Assembly (NCBI GenBank): GCA_945643635.1
Contig: CALZFC010000006.1
Span: forward strand, 2,562,001 to 2,626,000
DNA: 64,000 nucleotides
Direction: 5' to 3'
Origin: Allodiplogaster sudhausi
Taxonomy: Eukaryota > Nematoda > Chromadorea > Rhabditida > Diplogasteridae
A program made the position numbers and the translations under genes. Under the pieces are notes generated by a model. It did no database searches, was not told the DNA's origin, and saw only the letters and a list, made by a program, of their open reading frames with translations. Shown piece by piece: positions 1 through 10,547 of this stretch (positions within the stretch are counted from its first letter, which is position 1; each line of letters begins with the position of its first letter).

Positions 1-239
1 GAATATTTTCAGTCTTGAATGAAACTGCTCTTACGATCGATGGTTTTTATTCAGTTACGAAGTACTTAATGTCAAAATCATCTTCGCTCGATGGTTATTT
101 TGCCTGCGTAATGTTACAAAATAATTTTCACGGAAAAATCTTTTAATTTTTTTTTTTAAATTAACATCTGTATTTTCTTTATTTTATAATCTGTAAAAAT
201 TTCTTTAAACAAATACAAACAGAATTCTGTTAAATTGTC

Positions 240-445
240 AACGGCGGCGCCCTGACGACACTCGCCGCCAGCGGAATGTTTTTTTTTAAAATTAACATCA
301 GTATCTTTCTTTATCTTATACTGTGTACAATTTACTTAAATAAATATAAATAGTATTATGTTATCCGTCAAATGTTTGGTAACGGCGCTTCTGCCGACAT
401 TCGCCGCCAGCGGAAGCCGCAGAAACCTCGGCTGCAGAAGAAGGA
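240..445 (-). repeat. GC-rich degenerate repeat, two copies
   Basis: Two GC-rich segments (about 240-275 and 380-445) share the string actcgccgccagcgg or a close variant with a third copy at about 2205-2285. On the minus strand all three can be read as a short Ala/Ser/Gly stretch followed by GECR, but no complete exon can be drawn. They may be remnants of an exon of a duplicated gene. The surrounding 1-975 is otherwise AT-rich with no supported gene. Confidence 0.35.
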
Positions 446-524
446 GATAGATATTTCGTTTTTGCAATTTGAAATCTCACACATATGTAATTCCTTACGG
501 TGCTCGCTATTATTCAAAAAAAGA

Positions 525-625
525 AAGCTGTATACTGAAGTGGATATGCCATTTTGTTCGTCGCCGGCGGTTTTGCGCTGCATCTTTCCTCTATAAACTC
601 TCTTCCATGATCATAGGTGATGGCT
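525..625 (+). repeat. Dispersed repeat R1 (core ctccggcggtttagc)
   Basis: The core is a ctccggcggtttagc block followed by gttgcatcattcctc and tataagctctct. Copies in this orientation lie near 525-625, 1785-1865, 2365-2460, 3810-3895, 7885-7945, 17615-17690, 58220-58300, 59710-59800 and 60580-60650. Inverted copies lie near 1218-1260, 5070-5110 and 9218-9258. Copies are diverged (roughly 70-90 percent by eye) and embedded in longer shared sequence. Two copies sit in introns of the MFSD11-like gene and one just beyond its 3' end. It is either a mobile repeat or intron sequence carried along with gene copies. I recognise no known family. Confidence 0.7.
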
Positions 626-977
626 CACCGGTGTACTGGATTGGCAAATTAATAAGTATACTCTCATTTTTGATAACAAGGCGTCTTCAAAAGGTTCATT
701 CAAGTAAAAGAGTTGTGCACACATAACTCTATGCTGAAAACAGAGAGATCCTTTTTATCGATAATATTTCAAACATGTGCTCACTTTAGCATGATTCGAA
801 CGCTATTATTATCGTAGCATTTTCAAGGAAATCGATGCAAGAGCGAAATGTCAGCCGAATTCGATGTAATCTCGAATAAAAAACAGGGAGACCGTCAGTC
901 AGAAAATTGTCCACAATGCATCGTTTGTTGCTGTGCAAAATCACGGTTTTTTTTCACAAAAAGTTTTCCCTTTCAAG

Positions 978-1071
978 ATAAACCCGACGATTCTCGGAGC
1001 GACGTCCGCGTTTGCGCTCAATTCGAAGGCGGTCGTCGCCATGAACAACTTCGCCGTCGGCAGTGGAGAAG
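978..1071 (+). pseudogene. Copy of MFSD11-like exon 6, still open, inverted
   Basis: This segment translates without stops into a close match of the 60121-60220 exon of the MFSD11-like gene: NPT.LG.TSAFALNSKA.VAMNN.AVGSGE. It follows TTTCAAG, which corresponds to the functional exon's TTGCAAG acceptor. The match ends at GGAGAAG|TAATTG, a usable-looking donor, about 8 nt short of the original boundary. It lies on the plus strand whereas the functional gene is on the minus strand, and an inverted R1 copy follows at 1218-1260 in the place expected from the original intron. No neighbouring exons were found, so it is called a gene fragment. Confidence 0.75.
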
Positions 1072-1945
1072 TAATTGAGTTGTAAGAAATACGATTACTT
1101 GGTTTTTAACCACTTCAACAGCACGAACCTCATTCTTCGGTGGCCAAATGAAAATATTAATTGTTAATTTCAATGGTCTCGGAAGCTCAGTTCTATCATC
1201 ACAAACGCCAAGATGACAGCTTATAGAGGAATGATGCTACGCTAAACCTCCGGCGGAGGTAACAAAATGAGTCTACTCGACTTCAGCATACAGCTACTTT
1301 TTTCTTGCAAAGGAGCACGAAACTCAACCGCGGTATGTTTGAATTTTCCTGACCATGATCATTGTCGTAGCGAAGAGAATATTTTCAGCTCCTGAAATAC
1401 GCCTGCTCTTGCAGTCTTTTGCTGTTCCTTTATTTTCTTCACTTTCATGGCTTTTTTTCTGTGAATTTTTTTTGTGTCCATCTTCTTCCTGGAACTGTTT
1501 CAGTTGCTAACTTGAATTTTTTAAAACAATAAATCTTATAAAATAAAGAATCCCATAAAAATAGAGCAACATGCTTTTAGCTGAAGGAGAATTTTCACAA
1601 ATAAAATTATTCCATTGCAACGACAATCCAACTTTCTTTTCCTTCGCAAATTCTATCGTCGTGGTTATAGTTCTTGCAAAAGGAAACTAAAAAAGACTTC
1701 ATTATAAAGTATAATAAACAAATTGGCATGCTATTTTAGGTTAAGGTCAGTCAGGCAAAGTAATTAGTTTCGTGAAGAAAAAAACCCAGCTGTATGTTGC
1801 ATTTTGTACCTCTCCGACACTTTTGCATTGCATCATTCCTATATAAGCGTTCTTCTGTGAGCAGTTGATGAAGCCGAGTCAACAAAAGCGAACGACGGAA
1901 ATGTATATGCAAGAAATAAAAAAAAAATTAATAAACGAAAAATAC

Positions 1946-2073
1946 CTGCGAGAGACACCACGGCGACGGTGCCAAAGAGAACGCACCGCATGGACGCGTC
2001 AATCGTGGCCGGAGCGGCAGACGACGAGGAAGTGCCAGAGACGCAGAGCAGAAAGATGCCGCCCAGCAGCTCG
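1946..2073 (-). pseudogene. Copy of MFSD11-like exon 2, intact frame
   Basis: The segment is 128 nt, exactly the length of the functional exon at 61515-61642. It keeps an open frame (SELLGGIFLLCVSGTSSSSA, then APATIDASM) and encodes the same membrane segment. The donor reads GTATTT, nearer consensus than the functional GTTTTT. Intron sequence on the high-coordinate side is also conserved (cattttcataaaaattac). Splice phases match the functional exon, so it could be part of an expressed paralogue, but no matching flanking exons lie in the correct order. Duplicated fragment is the safer call. Confidence 0.75.
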
Positions 2074-2204
2074 CTCAACTAGGGAAATTGACGCATTTTC
2101 ATAAAAATTACTATGTTGAATTTACGAAAAGAACTACTTTTCTTTATATTACAATGTCTACAATTTCAATGAACCAATATAAATTGCAGTCCGTTCTCTT
2201 TCCA

Positions 2205-2285
2205 ACGAGTTTGGCGACGACGGCTCGGACGGCACTCGCCGCCAGCGGAAGCCGCGGAGAAATCGGCGGCCGAAGAAGAAGAGAG
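2205..2285 (-). repeat. Third copy of GC-rich degenerate segment
   Basis: It shares the cactcgccgccagcggaagccgc string with 380-445 and ends in a gaagaagaag run. An AT-rich stretch and an R1 copy (2365-2460) follow. Confidence 0.3.
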
Positions 2286-2620
2286 AATGATAAGACGATG
2301 AAGCATTCATGTTGGATAATTGAAAACTCACATAATTCCTTTCGGTGATCGCTATTCCACAAGAAAAAAATTATAGCTGCATATTGAAGTATTGTTGTCC
2401 TCTCCGGCGGTTTAGAGCTGTATCATTCCTCTATGAGCTCTCATCGCTAGGCATTGCTGATTTTACGACAGGTGCCGGATTTCTTTCACAAGTAATGAGA
2501 GTGCATAGTTTGTTATATAGACAGCAACAAATCAGTGATTAGAATGATCAGAGTTATACGGCGCGGAACAGGGCCGCGTCGCGGTCGCGTCGCCTGCCGT
2601 TGCCCGACGGTCGTCCCGGT

Positions 2621-2760
2621 AGAGAGAGACAGGGGGAGGGAGAGAGAGAGTGAAGGAGTGGGAGAGATAGAGAGAGAGGGAGCAAGAGAGAACGAGAAAG
2701 GGAGAAAGAGAGAGGGAGATATATAGAGAGATTGAGAAAAAAGGAGTGAGAAAGAGAGAA

Positions 2761-2791
<31 letters not shown>

Positions 2792-2800
2792 GCGAGGATT
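2621..2800 (+). repeat. Imperfect GA-rich microsatellite
   Basis: About 180 bp of nearly pure purine (GA with interspersed AAAG and GGGA) on the plus strand. It abuts a transporter exon fragment at 2804-2838. Confidence 0.95.
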
Positions 2801-2803
2801 TGG

Positions 2804-2838
2804 AGGGCGGCCGTGACATCCAGCAGCCAGCGGACGTA
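2804..2838 (-). pseudogene. Fragment of MFSD11-like exon 7
   Basis: The short match ggagggcggccgt.....cagcagccagcggacg corresponds to 59412-59448 in the exon encoding the WLLAATAALDIL membrane segment. It is interrupted on the low-coordinate side by the GA array. With the exon 6 remnant at 4200-4264 it forms one collinear minus-strand gene copy. Confidence 0.6.
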
Positions 2839-3486
2839 TTATAGATAAATTGTTTTATGTGAGAGAGCATCCGCAGAGTTTTCAACTAGACCGATGAAAC
2901 GAATAAATAAATGTTGATGATGATATTTTTCAGTCATAATGTGTATCGTAATTGTATTTGAAAATGAATGATATTCTCGAAAAAAAACCTTATTCTTCGC
3001 TTCTGGCTGACCGCTGCGCTTTAGGCACTTCCCTTTTTTGGCGCTGCGCTTCCCTCGTAGCCTATTTTTCAGCAGCTTAATTTGTGTACATTCATCTTGG
3101 CTGCTGACAGTTGGTTAGGGTATGAATTAAGAACAATTTACAAACATAATATTGCCATAAAGTGAATTCATCATTGTTATGATTCGAAGAATGTGACGTT
3201 TGGAAACGATGTCTGATTCATGAATAACGAATAATTCACTAGGGGCACCCCGATATCACAGATCTTCCAGAGACGAGGGATAGTGAAATGGAATAAAGCG
3301 GGCGATAAACCACCTGTATGAGAGGTGTTCATTAGAATTCCGCATACCATTAAATTTTTTATGAGTGAAATAAATTGCTGTACAGAGAAGAATTGAGACA
3401 AGAATAGAACAACATATATGAACAGAAATTATCCGATTATCCGTTCATCCAGAAAATGTCAATTTCAATGAATAAAAATCTTTATG

Positions 3487-3605
3487 TAAGAAAGAGAAAG
3501 AGATTGAGGGAGAGAGGGAAAGAGATAAAAGAGAAAAGAGAATGACATTAAAAGAGAAGAGGGAGAGAGGACAGAGAGAGAGAAATATAGAAAGATATGA
3601 GAAGA

Positions 3606-3663
<58 letters not shown>

Positions 3664-3720
3664 AGGTAGCGAGAAAAAGAGAGGAAGAGCGCGACGGAGA
3701 TAGAAAGAAAGAGAGGAAAA
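3487..3720 (+). repeat. GA microsatellite
   Basis: A purine-rich tract with a pure (GA)n core at about 3608-3662. Antisense frames give Ser/Leu repeats and are not genes. Confidence 0.95.
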
Positions 3721-4199
3721 GACCTCGTCCACCACGAACCACCACCACATAAGCCGCCCGTTCCAATCTTGCACGCTTCAAAGAATGTCAGCGCCATCAG
3801 GTGGTTCTAGATTGGAGTACCGTGCAAGTGCTCCGGTGGTTCATAGTTGCATCATTCCTTTATAAGCTCACTTCACTAGTCATTAGCGTTAATTTCTGGT
3901 TGGGGGTGATGCGGCTTTCTGAAACTAAACTTTTAAGTTCAAATTGATTACGGTTGAAGTGGTCGTGCTCGTTCAAAGGAGCTGCAGCATTTTTTATTCG
4001 AGCTCTAGACAGACTTTTGTAAATTTTCACTCAGAATTGTCCCGATACGCCTTAGCCAAAAGAGAACGATTTCGAGATAAAGTGATATATAGCCTCCTTT
4101 AAGTAAGATTCAATTGCTATTAACATTAGCTATTAATATCTGTTTTCATACGACTGCCACATAAGCGCCGTGGAGGAGCTAAAAAAATAAACAAAGTAA

Positions 4200-4264
4200 G
4201 TGCTTCACCGCTGCCGACTGCGATGTTGTTCATGGTGACTACCGCCTTCGAATCGAGTGCGCCA
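4200..4264 (-). pseudogene. Degraded copy of MFSD11-like exon 6
   Basis: The reverse strand gives SKAVVTMNNIAVGSGEAL, clearly the 3' part of the 60121-60220 exon. The 5' part is decayed and the donor is lost (ACTTAC in place of ACTTGGTAG). The lower flank (3810-4190) resembles the intron downstream of the functional exon, including an R1 copy and a cctttaaaggagctgcag-like block. Confidence 0.7.
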
Positions 4265-4424
4265 CTAGAAACACTTGTTCTACACTAGAACGGTACTTAA
4301 AGGAGCCGAAAATCAATTTCATTTACAGAGACGTGACGACAAGAGTCATACTAACTCTGTGACGATGGTTGCTGATTGTGAGTTGCGTGCTCATTGAAGA
4401 ACAAAATAGTATATTGTAATTTTA

Positions 4425-4800
4425 TCGTGAAGTTAATAACAAGTGAACAATATTTTTTTTTTGTCCAGGGTGCTTCTGTCAAAATTTTATTCTTGTTCTA
4501 GAAGGTGATTTTCAGCTGCTTACTTTGTAATAAATACATATATGTGATATCTCGGATGTTGGAAAAATAACAGTGTACATACGAATAAAGATGAATCTAC
4601 GAATATAAGATTGCTATAAACATGATCCGATTACGACTGTCGTTTATTACGATGGGAAAAAAATAAAAATGTGATTCAACAAAAAAAACCAACGAATATA
4701 CGAGAATTTATTTTGTGGAGCAGATGCATTAATTCTTCTTGTGTCCATCTTCTTCCTGGTAATCTTTCGGGTGTTCGTACGAAATGGCCAGAGTGTGATT
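4425..4800 (+). repeat. Long dispersed repeat R3, copy 1
   Basis: About 375 bp with high similarity (about 85-90 percent by eye) to 17915-18275. Shared blocks include cttactttgtaataaatac, gattacgactgtcgttt, gaatttattttgtggag and ttcgtacgaaatggccag. Weaker copies are at 8400-8640 and 3060-3180. No coding potential is evident and its class is unknown. Confidence 0.85.
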
Positions 4801-6897
4801 AGAAAGTAATTTAATTTTAATCATTTTGCCTTGTTAGCCGTATGCTCTTTTGTTAGCCGCCGCTTTGATGGCCCTCGGCAAGCGGAGACCACTACAGTCG
4901 GTCACCGGCCGAAGAAGAAGAAGAAAAGAAATAATAATACAATAAATAATTTAGACAATTTATTGTCGTCACTTTTGATTACAAGACATGCCAAATATCT
5001 TTCAAGAAGTTTGTTACATAATTCAACGCAGATGGGATTTAAGTAGCAAATTGATATGGAAAAGAGCTTAATGAGGAATGATGCAAAGCTAAACCGCGGG
5101 AGAGCACAAAATGACTTCTCGATTTTAAAACATTGCTGCGTTACTTTTTTCTTAAAGGAGTGCTTAATTCAACCGCACTTTATTTCAATTTTGGTGACTA
5201 CTGAAGGAAAAAGGCGCGAATTCAAGATTGAGTTTTGGCCAAGTGGCTAGCCGAGAAATGTGGAGGTGCTCATGTTTCGACGCTCTTTTTTGCCTTCTCT
5301 TTCCACATTTTTTAATTTTTTTTTTTTACTTTTATACTTGAATCACACAACGTTGTCGAGCAATGCATATCTATTAATGTTGTCACATCATTATGATGTA
5401 TTGAATAAATAAAGAAGTGTTACGATCAATTACTCGGGATGATCAGATAGGTATAAAATATTTGACAGTCTCCACGAGCTCGTCACTTCTGAACGGAAGA
5501 AGACGAGACTTTGTTGCTCCTCAAGACGATGGATATTTTGTAAACAAGAGCTTGGATAAGATATCTACGCAAATCAAACTCTCTCGCTGCTTCAGGAGCT
5601 CTTCATTGAAATGTATAAACTAAATGACGAGCGAGTGGAAGGTCAAATGGAAATGGAAATATGTTGAGGAAAAAGAGCTGCCTAGTGTGAGACGAGGATC
5701 CGGCAACAGCAATAGTTGCTTTTATTTATTTATTTAATTTAATGTTCTTTTTTGTTGTAATTTCATTAGTACTTCAATTGAGAGCCATCTATTTCGCAAT
5801 TGATCCTTTTCTTTTCTAATACGAATTTTAATGTGAATTAAATTTGAAAAATTTCCGGTTTTACGTCGAATTGAAGTTCTTTTTCTTCAAGATAATAATT
5901 ATTGCGAATGAATCCTGATAAAAATTGGAAATTTAAATGCAAAATAATAACTGGAAAAATTTCTTCAGTTTAAAATTAAATTTATAAACATTACAAATAA
6001 ATACGTATTAAATAGTTGTAATTCAACTGACTGTTACTAATTTTTTTCAAGGCCGCACCCAGCGAGACAGCTCCGAATGCGTTTACACCGACAAGCATAA
6101 ACTCAGCGCCGGCGAAAATTTTTGAATTTAAGTTAAATTTTTAAAGCATTTCCAAGTAGAATTTTAGCGTCAAATTTGGAAAAAAAAAACAGAAACAGAA
6201 AAATTGGCAGAACAAAATAATTCGTCGCATCGTTTGAAATAGATCCCAGAGAAGAAGAAATGGCCAGTCTGTTGCAATGCGCATTCCATGTGATAGATCC
6301 ATAGCACCGCTAAGCGAATAAACATCGCTAAGCAGGAAATACACGTAATAAGAACATCTCCATAAAAATATACATATCTCTTCACTAATCTCCTCTCTGT
6401 TCCAATGAAAACATCTCAAACCAGCGCTCAACTCTTCAAAGGCGGTTGATCGAAGTAGATCAAAAGAGCGCCGCGAATCCCTTCTTCTTCAATCGATGGG
6501 CAACATCATCTCCGGCTAGCATCTGATCTGTTATGGCTCACTCGCCCTACTGCTTGCTTTTAAGAAAAGTTTTTCCACACTAATTTCTTACGAATTAACT
6601 ACCGACAACGATCAAATGACCATTCGTGTCTAAGCAATATCTTTGAGAGATGCTGCAGTGAACCAGCGGGGCGATGGATATTCATGATTGACCAATCATT
6701 GTTCCCTTTAAGTTGTCCTATGTTCAATTCTTTTGGAATTGTTGTCAGCATGCTTCCAAGGCAAGAAACCAAGCGGGACTGTCATTTTATTCCTCTCTTT
6801 AGCGTTGCATCGTTTCCTGTTTATTCGATCTGTACTATCGCATGTTGATAATTTCCTCGTTCCGACACATTTTTGGCTTCATATATTCATATAAATA

Positions 6898-6898
6898 T

Positions 6899-6940
<42 letters not shown>
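6898..6940. repeat. (TA)n microsatellite
   Basis: About 38 bp of TATATA. The preceding 4800-6900 is AT-rich, with no gene I can support and scattered decayed repeat pieces, for example an R2-like block at 6050-6120. Confidence 0.95.
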
Positions 6941-6942
<2 letters not shown>

Positions 6943-6967
6943 TATTGATGAAGTCTGCGATTGAAAC

Positions 6968-7041
6968 GGCGGCGAAAGTTCCAAAGAGAATGCGGCGCAT
7001 CGACGCGTCAATCGTGGCCAGAGGATTAGACGACGAAGAAA
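6968..7041 (-). pseudogene. Truncated copy of MFSD11-like exon 2
   Basis: The minus strand reads ATIDASMRRILFGTFAAVSI, nearly identical to the functional exon's second half (ATIDAPMRRILFGTFAAVSL). The 5' half is cut off by the adjoining GA array from about 7044, and the donor is lost (GCAGACTT). Confidence 0.75.
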
Positions 7042-7054
7042 CGGTTTTTTTAAT

Positions 7055-7262
7055 AGAGAGAGAGAGACAGACAGAGACGGAGAGAGAGTGAGAGGGAGAA
7101 AGAGAGCAAGAAAAACAAAGAACGAGACAGAGAAGAGAGAGTTAGAGCGCAAGAGAGGAAGGAAGATAAGAGGAAATGAAGGCAAAGAGGGAACTGATAA
7201 AGAATAGGCAGAGAGACATAGAGGAAGAGAGAGCGAGAGAGAGAGAGAGAGAGAGAGAGGGA
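7055..7262 (+). repeat. GA-rich microsatellite
   Basis: A purine-rich array interrupted by a short mixed stretch at 7100-7210. It has replaced the 5' half of a transporter exon copy. Confidence 0.95.
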
Positions 7263-7559
7263 GACGGCGAATGCCAGAGAACGAGAGAGCTCTTCGATAA
7301 CAGGCGTTCTCATTGATCTAAAGAACACTTCTCCTATCTTTCTCTGACCAGATCGGAAACTCCTCTCACTTTGTTAGATTGTGCAATGCGCCTCAAGTTA
7401 TGCAATCATAGCACAAAACCTCCGGAGAATGATCAAGCATAGTAAGGATGTACTTAACTATCTTTTTTGCTTTTTACCTTGCGCATAGTTTTTATTCACT
7501 TCAGCTTTTACTTACTTCCTGCTCGAATGTATTCTCATCTTATTCCCAGCTCATTCCCT

Positions 7560-7665
7560 AACTCTTTTTCTCTCTGTCTCTCATTCCCTTACTCTCTCTG
7601 TCTCTTCTCTCTATTTCTTTCTCTCTTTTTTTCTCTTTTTTCCTTCTCTGTCTCTTTCCATCTAG
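7560..7665 (+). repeat. CT-rich microsatellite
   Basis: A pyrimidine-rich array. The following 7740-8640 shares scattered blocks with the intron at 59500-60120 (gaattagcgctttttccc, gcatgtgatttt, R1) and with R3. Confidence 0.9.
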
Positions 7666-8769
7666 GCTCTGGTGATTCGTTGCAAATGAATAAAAATATA
7701 GACACAAAAAGTAGACAAGGCAGCCTTAAAGAAGGTGAAAAATTCGCATTTGAATTAGCGCTTTTTCCCTGGCATAAGCGCGAGAGAGCATGTGATTTTG
7801 AGAGGCGACCAGAATAGTTAGACAAAAAAATCAAGTTGATATCGGTTGAGTTACCGGCTCCTTTATGAAAAAAAATGTCCCTTTACGCTGAAGTATATAT
7901 GTCATTTTCGTACTCTCCGGTGGTTTATCCGGCTGCATCAGTAGTCTAGAATGTCTCTTCTCTCGGAAATTGGAATAAAGAAGAGTAAACATTGCTTGTG
8001 ATAAATTCACATATTTCTTACAATTAAAGCTATTATCAGTTCAAAGAATATGGTAGCATGTTTCGTGCTCCTTGAAACGATCTGCCGTAATATATTCGAA
8101 CTTTTGACAGAAGTTTGCTCTCTGAATTATGATGCCCGCTGAGACCTCTCGGCAACAGGTCGGCGGACGACGATGAAGATGGAATGATAAGAGGATTGAT
8201 AACTCGGCCAGTTTATTGCCATCACTATTGATATCAAGACATGTCAAAAAAGGCTCATTCATATCTATTCAATGACATCCGACCATAGTATGGGCATGTA
8301 AACGATTTTATTTAAAAAAAAAACTATTCATGCTTGGACTTGCGGAACACCTCCTTTTACAGTAAGCTTCTCAAAGTTTAATGGCACGGTCCGCGGTTGC
8401 AATTTTTTTTATCGTGATTTTGAAGAGAAAAGAATATTTATATCACTAATTTTTTTAACTGGTGAGGCTGGTTCGGTCATAAAAAATATGCTTGTTCTAC
8501 AAGGTGGTTTTCAACTGCTTACTTTGCAATAAATACGCCGCTCATCTCGCATCTACGATAGTTGGTTGAGAGAAAGTGAACATGAATAAAGAACAATTTG
8601 CGAACAAAATATTGCCACAAAAGTGATGTGATGGCGACTGTCGTTAGTTACATTCTGCCAATGGAACGGTGTCGAACACCGTTTGGCTCGACTATTCAAA
8701 GTTGAAATTCTTCACCGCGAACAAGGTCGGCAAACATGAGCGTGGGAATAAACGAGCCCAATTTCGTGA

Positions 8770-8925
8770 AAGAGAGCTAGAGAGTGAGAAAAAAAGAGCG
8801 AGAAAGAGAGTGAGAGAGGGAGAGAAAGAGAGAGAGAGAGGGAAAGAGGAAGAGAAAGAGAGAGAGGAGGGAGAGAAAGAGTGCGAGAAAGAGAGCGAGA
8901 GAGGAAGAGTAAGAGAGCGAAACGC
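8770..8925 (+). repeat. GA-rich microsatellite
   Basis: Imperfect (GA)n with GGGA and AAAGAG interruptions. The open frame through it (8669-9094) encodes Arg/Glu repeats and is not taken as a gene. Confidence 0.95.
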
Positions 8926-8975
8926 AACGAAAAACAGCGTTTTTTTTTTAAATAAAATAATATTTCCCTTTCAAG

Positions 8976-9064
8976 ATTTACCCGACGAGTCTCGGAGCGA
9001 CAACCGGATTCAATTCGGAGGCAGTCGTCGCCATGAGCAACCTTCGTCGTCGACAGTGGAGAAG
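8976..9064 (+). pseudogene. Decayed plus-strand copy of MFSD11-like exon 6
   Basis: It begins after TTTCAAG with a YPTSLGATT reading, then loses several codons and shifts frame after VVAMSNL. An inverted R1 copy follows at 9218-9258, the same arrangement as at 978-1260, so these two loci are likely copies of one inverted duplication. Confidence 0.75.
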
Positions 9065-9419
9065 CTTGATTCGTATGAAATGTTATTATTTTGAGGCTCT
9101 TGACTTTTTTTAAGCACGAGCCTCATTTATCCGTAGTGAAATGAAAATATTAATTGCTAATTTCAACGATCTCGGAAGCGCAAGCTATGTCATCTCAAAC
9201 GCCAAGAACACAGATTATAGAGGAATGATGCAACGCTAAACCTCCAGCGGAGATTAACAAAATGACTTCTCGATTCTCACTCTTTCCCTCTCCAATTTTT
9301 TTCATTCTCTCTTTTCGTGACTACGTATATCTCTTCGCCAATCTCCTCTATACCGATTACAACATCTCCCCGAATTTGTGCATTAAAGGGCAGCATATCG
9401 AGTACCGATCAAACCCCAT

Positions 9420-9480
9420 TGTCATTTAACCAGTATCTCTCAGAGATGTGGCTATAAACCAGCGGGGCAATAGATACATA
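9420..9480 (+). repeat. Dispersed repeat R2 copy
   Basis: The core reads aaccaatatctytgagagatg then tggcagtaaaccagcgggg and caatrgatattcat. Other copies lie near 6635-6700, 12330-12385, 12935-12995, 13850-13910, 15735-15785, 18750-18810, 19780-19835 and 20330-20390. The LTR element inserted next to this copy. Confidence 0.8.
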
Positions 9481-9511
9481 TTCATTACATCCCTTGCCCA
9501 CTATTAGGGTG

Positions 9512-9515
9512 CATG
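9512..9515. repeat. Target-site duplication catg (left)
   Basis: The same four bases follow the right LTR at 12122-12125. A 4-bp duplication fits LTR-retrotransposon integration. Confidence 0.8.
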
Positions 9516-9815
9516 TGTAACGAAATGTATCATTTCGCACGCTTCACTCCCTATCGTCCTTTCCCTTCTTTGCATATCTAAGTGCAACTACCCATTGCCT
9601 TTCTGACTTCCATCCATTCTTAGGCAGTGTCCCTTCCTTGGCTCTTCGTGAGCGGCATTCTCCCCTCGGTGGCTCTTCGTGAGCGGTTCCTTCCTCTTGT
9701 TGGCCTGGTGTTGGCCGGATACCGAAGATAAACCTCTGAAAACCCAATCCCTCCCCTCGTCTTCTACATCGAAAGGCAGTGCAGTGAACTACAATAACAG
9801 CGTCTTGTTATTTCA
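9516..9815 (+). repeat. 5' LTR
   Basis: It is 300 bp, starting TGTAACG and ending TTATTTCA. It contains two copies of ggctcttcgtgagcgg about 30 bp apart and a short perfect hairpin near its start (CGAAATG-TAT-CATTTCG, 9521-9537). It differs from the 3' LTR by one extra C in an AAACCCAAT/AAACCAAT run and one base near the 3' end. Confidence 0.95.
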
Positions 9816-9833
9816 TGGGGGCCGAACCGATCG
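9816..9833 (+). promoter_or_regulatory. Presumed primer-binding site
   Basis: TGGGGGCCGAACC begins immediately after the 5' LTR and carries the TGG expected opposite a tRNA CCA end. The primer tRNA cannot be named from memory with confidence. Confidence 0.6.
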
Positions 9834-9939
9834 AATTCGACGAGATCTCTTGCTGAGGAAGAGAAGAATCGCTGGAAAGGAGGTTGAGTTTGAGTTTTGC
9901 AGAGTCGCAGAGCTTGGCAGTTGTGAGGAGTATTCCTTC

Positions 9940-10190
9940 CTTGGTTGATGAGCGTTCCAACCAAGTGAAGAAGAGAAGGACGTCTGAGAAGAGGACGCAA
10001 GGATAGAAGTTTTACTCGGTTGAAGTTGCGTTCCAACCGAGTAAAGGAGATATTTTGCTGGTTGAAGAAGAAAGAGGAATTTGCGAGCAGTCCGGAGGAG
10101 CAAGGAGATAAATCCCACTTGGTTTGACTCCAAGCGAAGTTTCGAGCAGTTGATTCGGTTGAAGTTGCGTTCCAACCGAATAAAAGGGAA
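9940..10190 (+). repeat. Internal direct repeats in element leader
   Basis: A gcgttccaaccgagtaaa-like motif recurs at about 9949, 10027 and 10166, the last two preceded by gttgaagtt. They lie in the 732-nt untranslated leader between primer-binding site and ORF and could be packaging or structural signals (inference). Confidence 0.6.
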
Positions 10191-10547
10191 ATCCCGTCTG
10201 TACGAAGAGAGAATTCCGGACAGACGAAGATCAAGTGCAAAGGAGACTGCGTGCAGAATCGAAAGTTGACCGAGCGTGAAAGAGAAGTAAAGGAGAAGTG
10301 ATCAAGGACATTTGTTGAAGTGATTACGTGTGTAAAGAAGGCGTTGTCCTTGCACGTGGAGTGACAAACAGTGGTGAAAATTTGAAGAGTTCTGAACGCG
10401 GAGTGTGTGGTTGTTCGTGTGTGACACAGTGAAGAGAGGCGGAGGGACGTATCGAGTTTTGAGGTTGATGAGGAACTGTTGTCGAGTTGCGTGATTTGAA
10501 ACGTGTTGAACAGTGAGGTAGAGTTGTTCCCGTTAAGAAGAGTGACG

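Noticed and set aside
10503..10547. Upstream extension of the Gag frame to 10503
   Set aside because: It would start at GTG; the first ATG is 10548, so the 15 extra residues are unlikely to be made.
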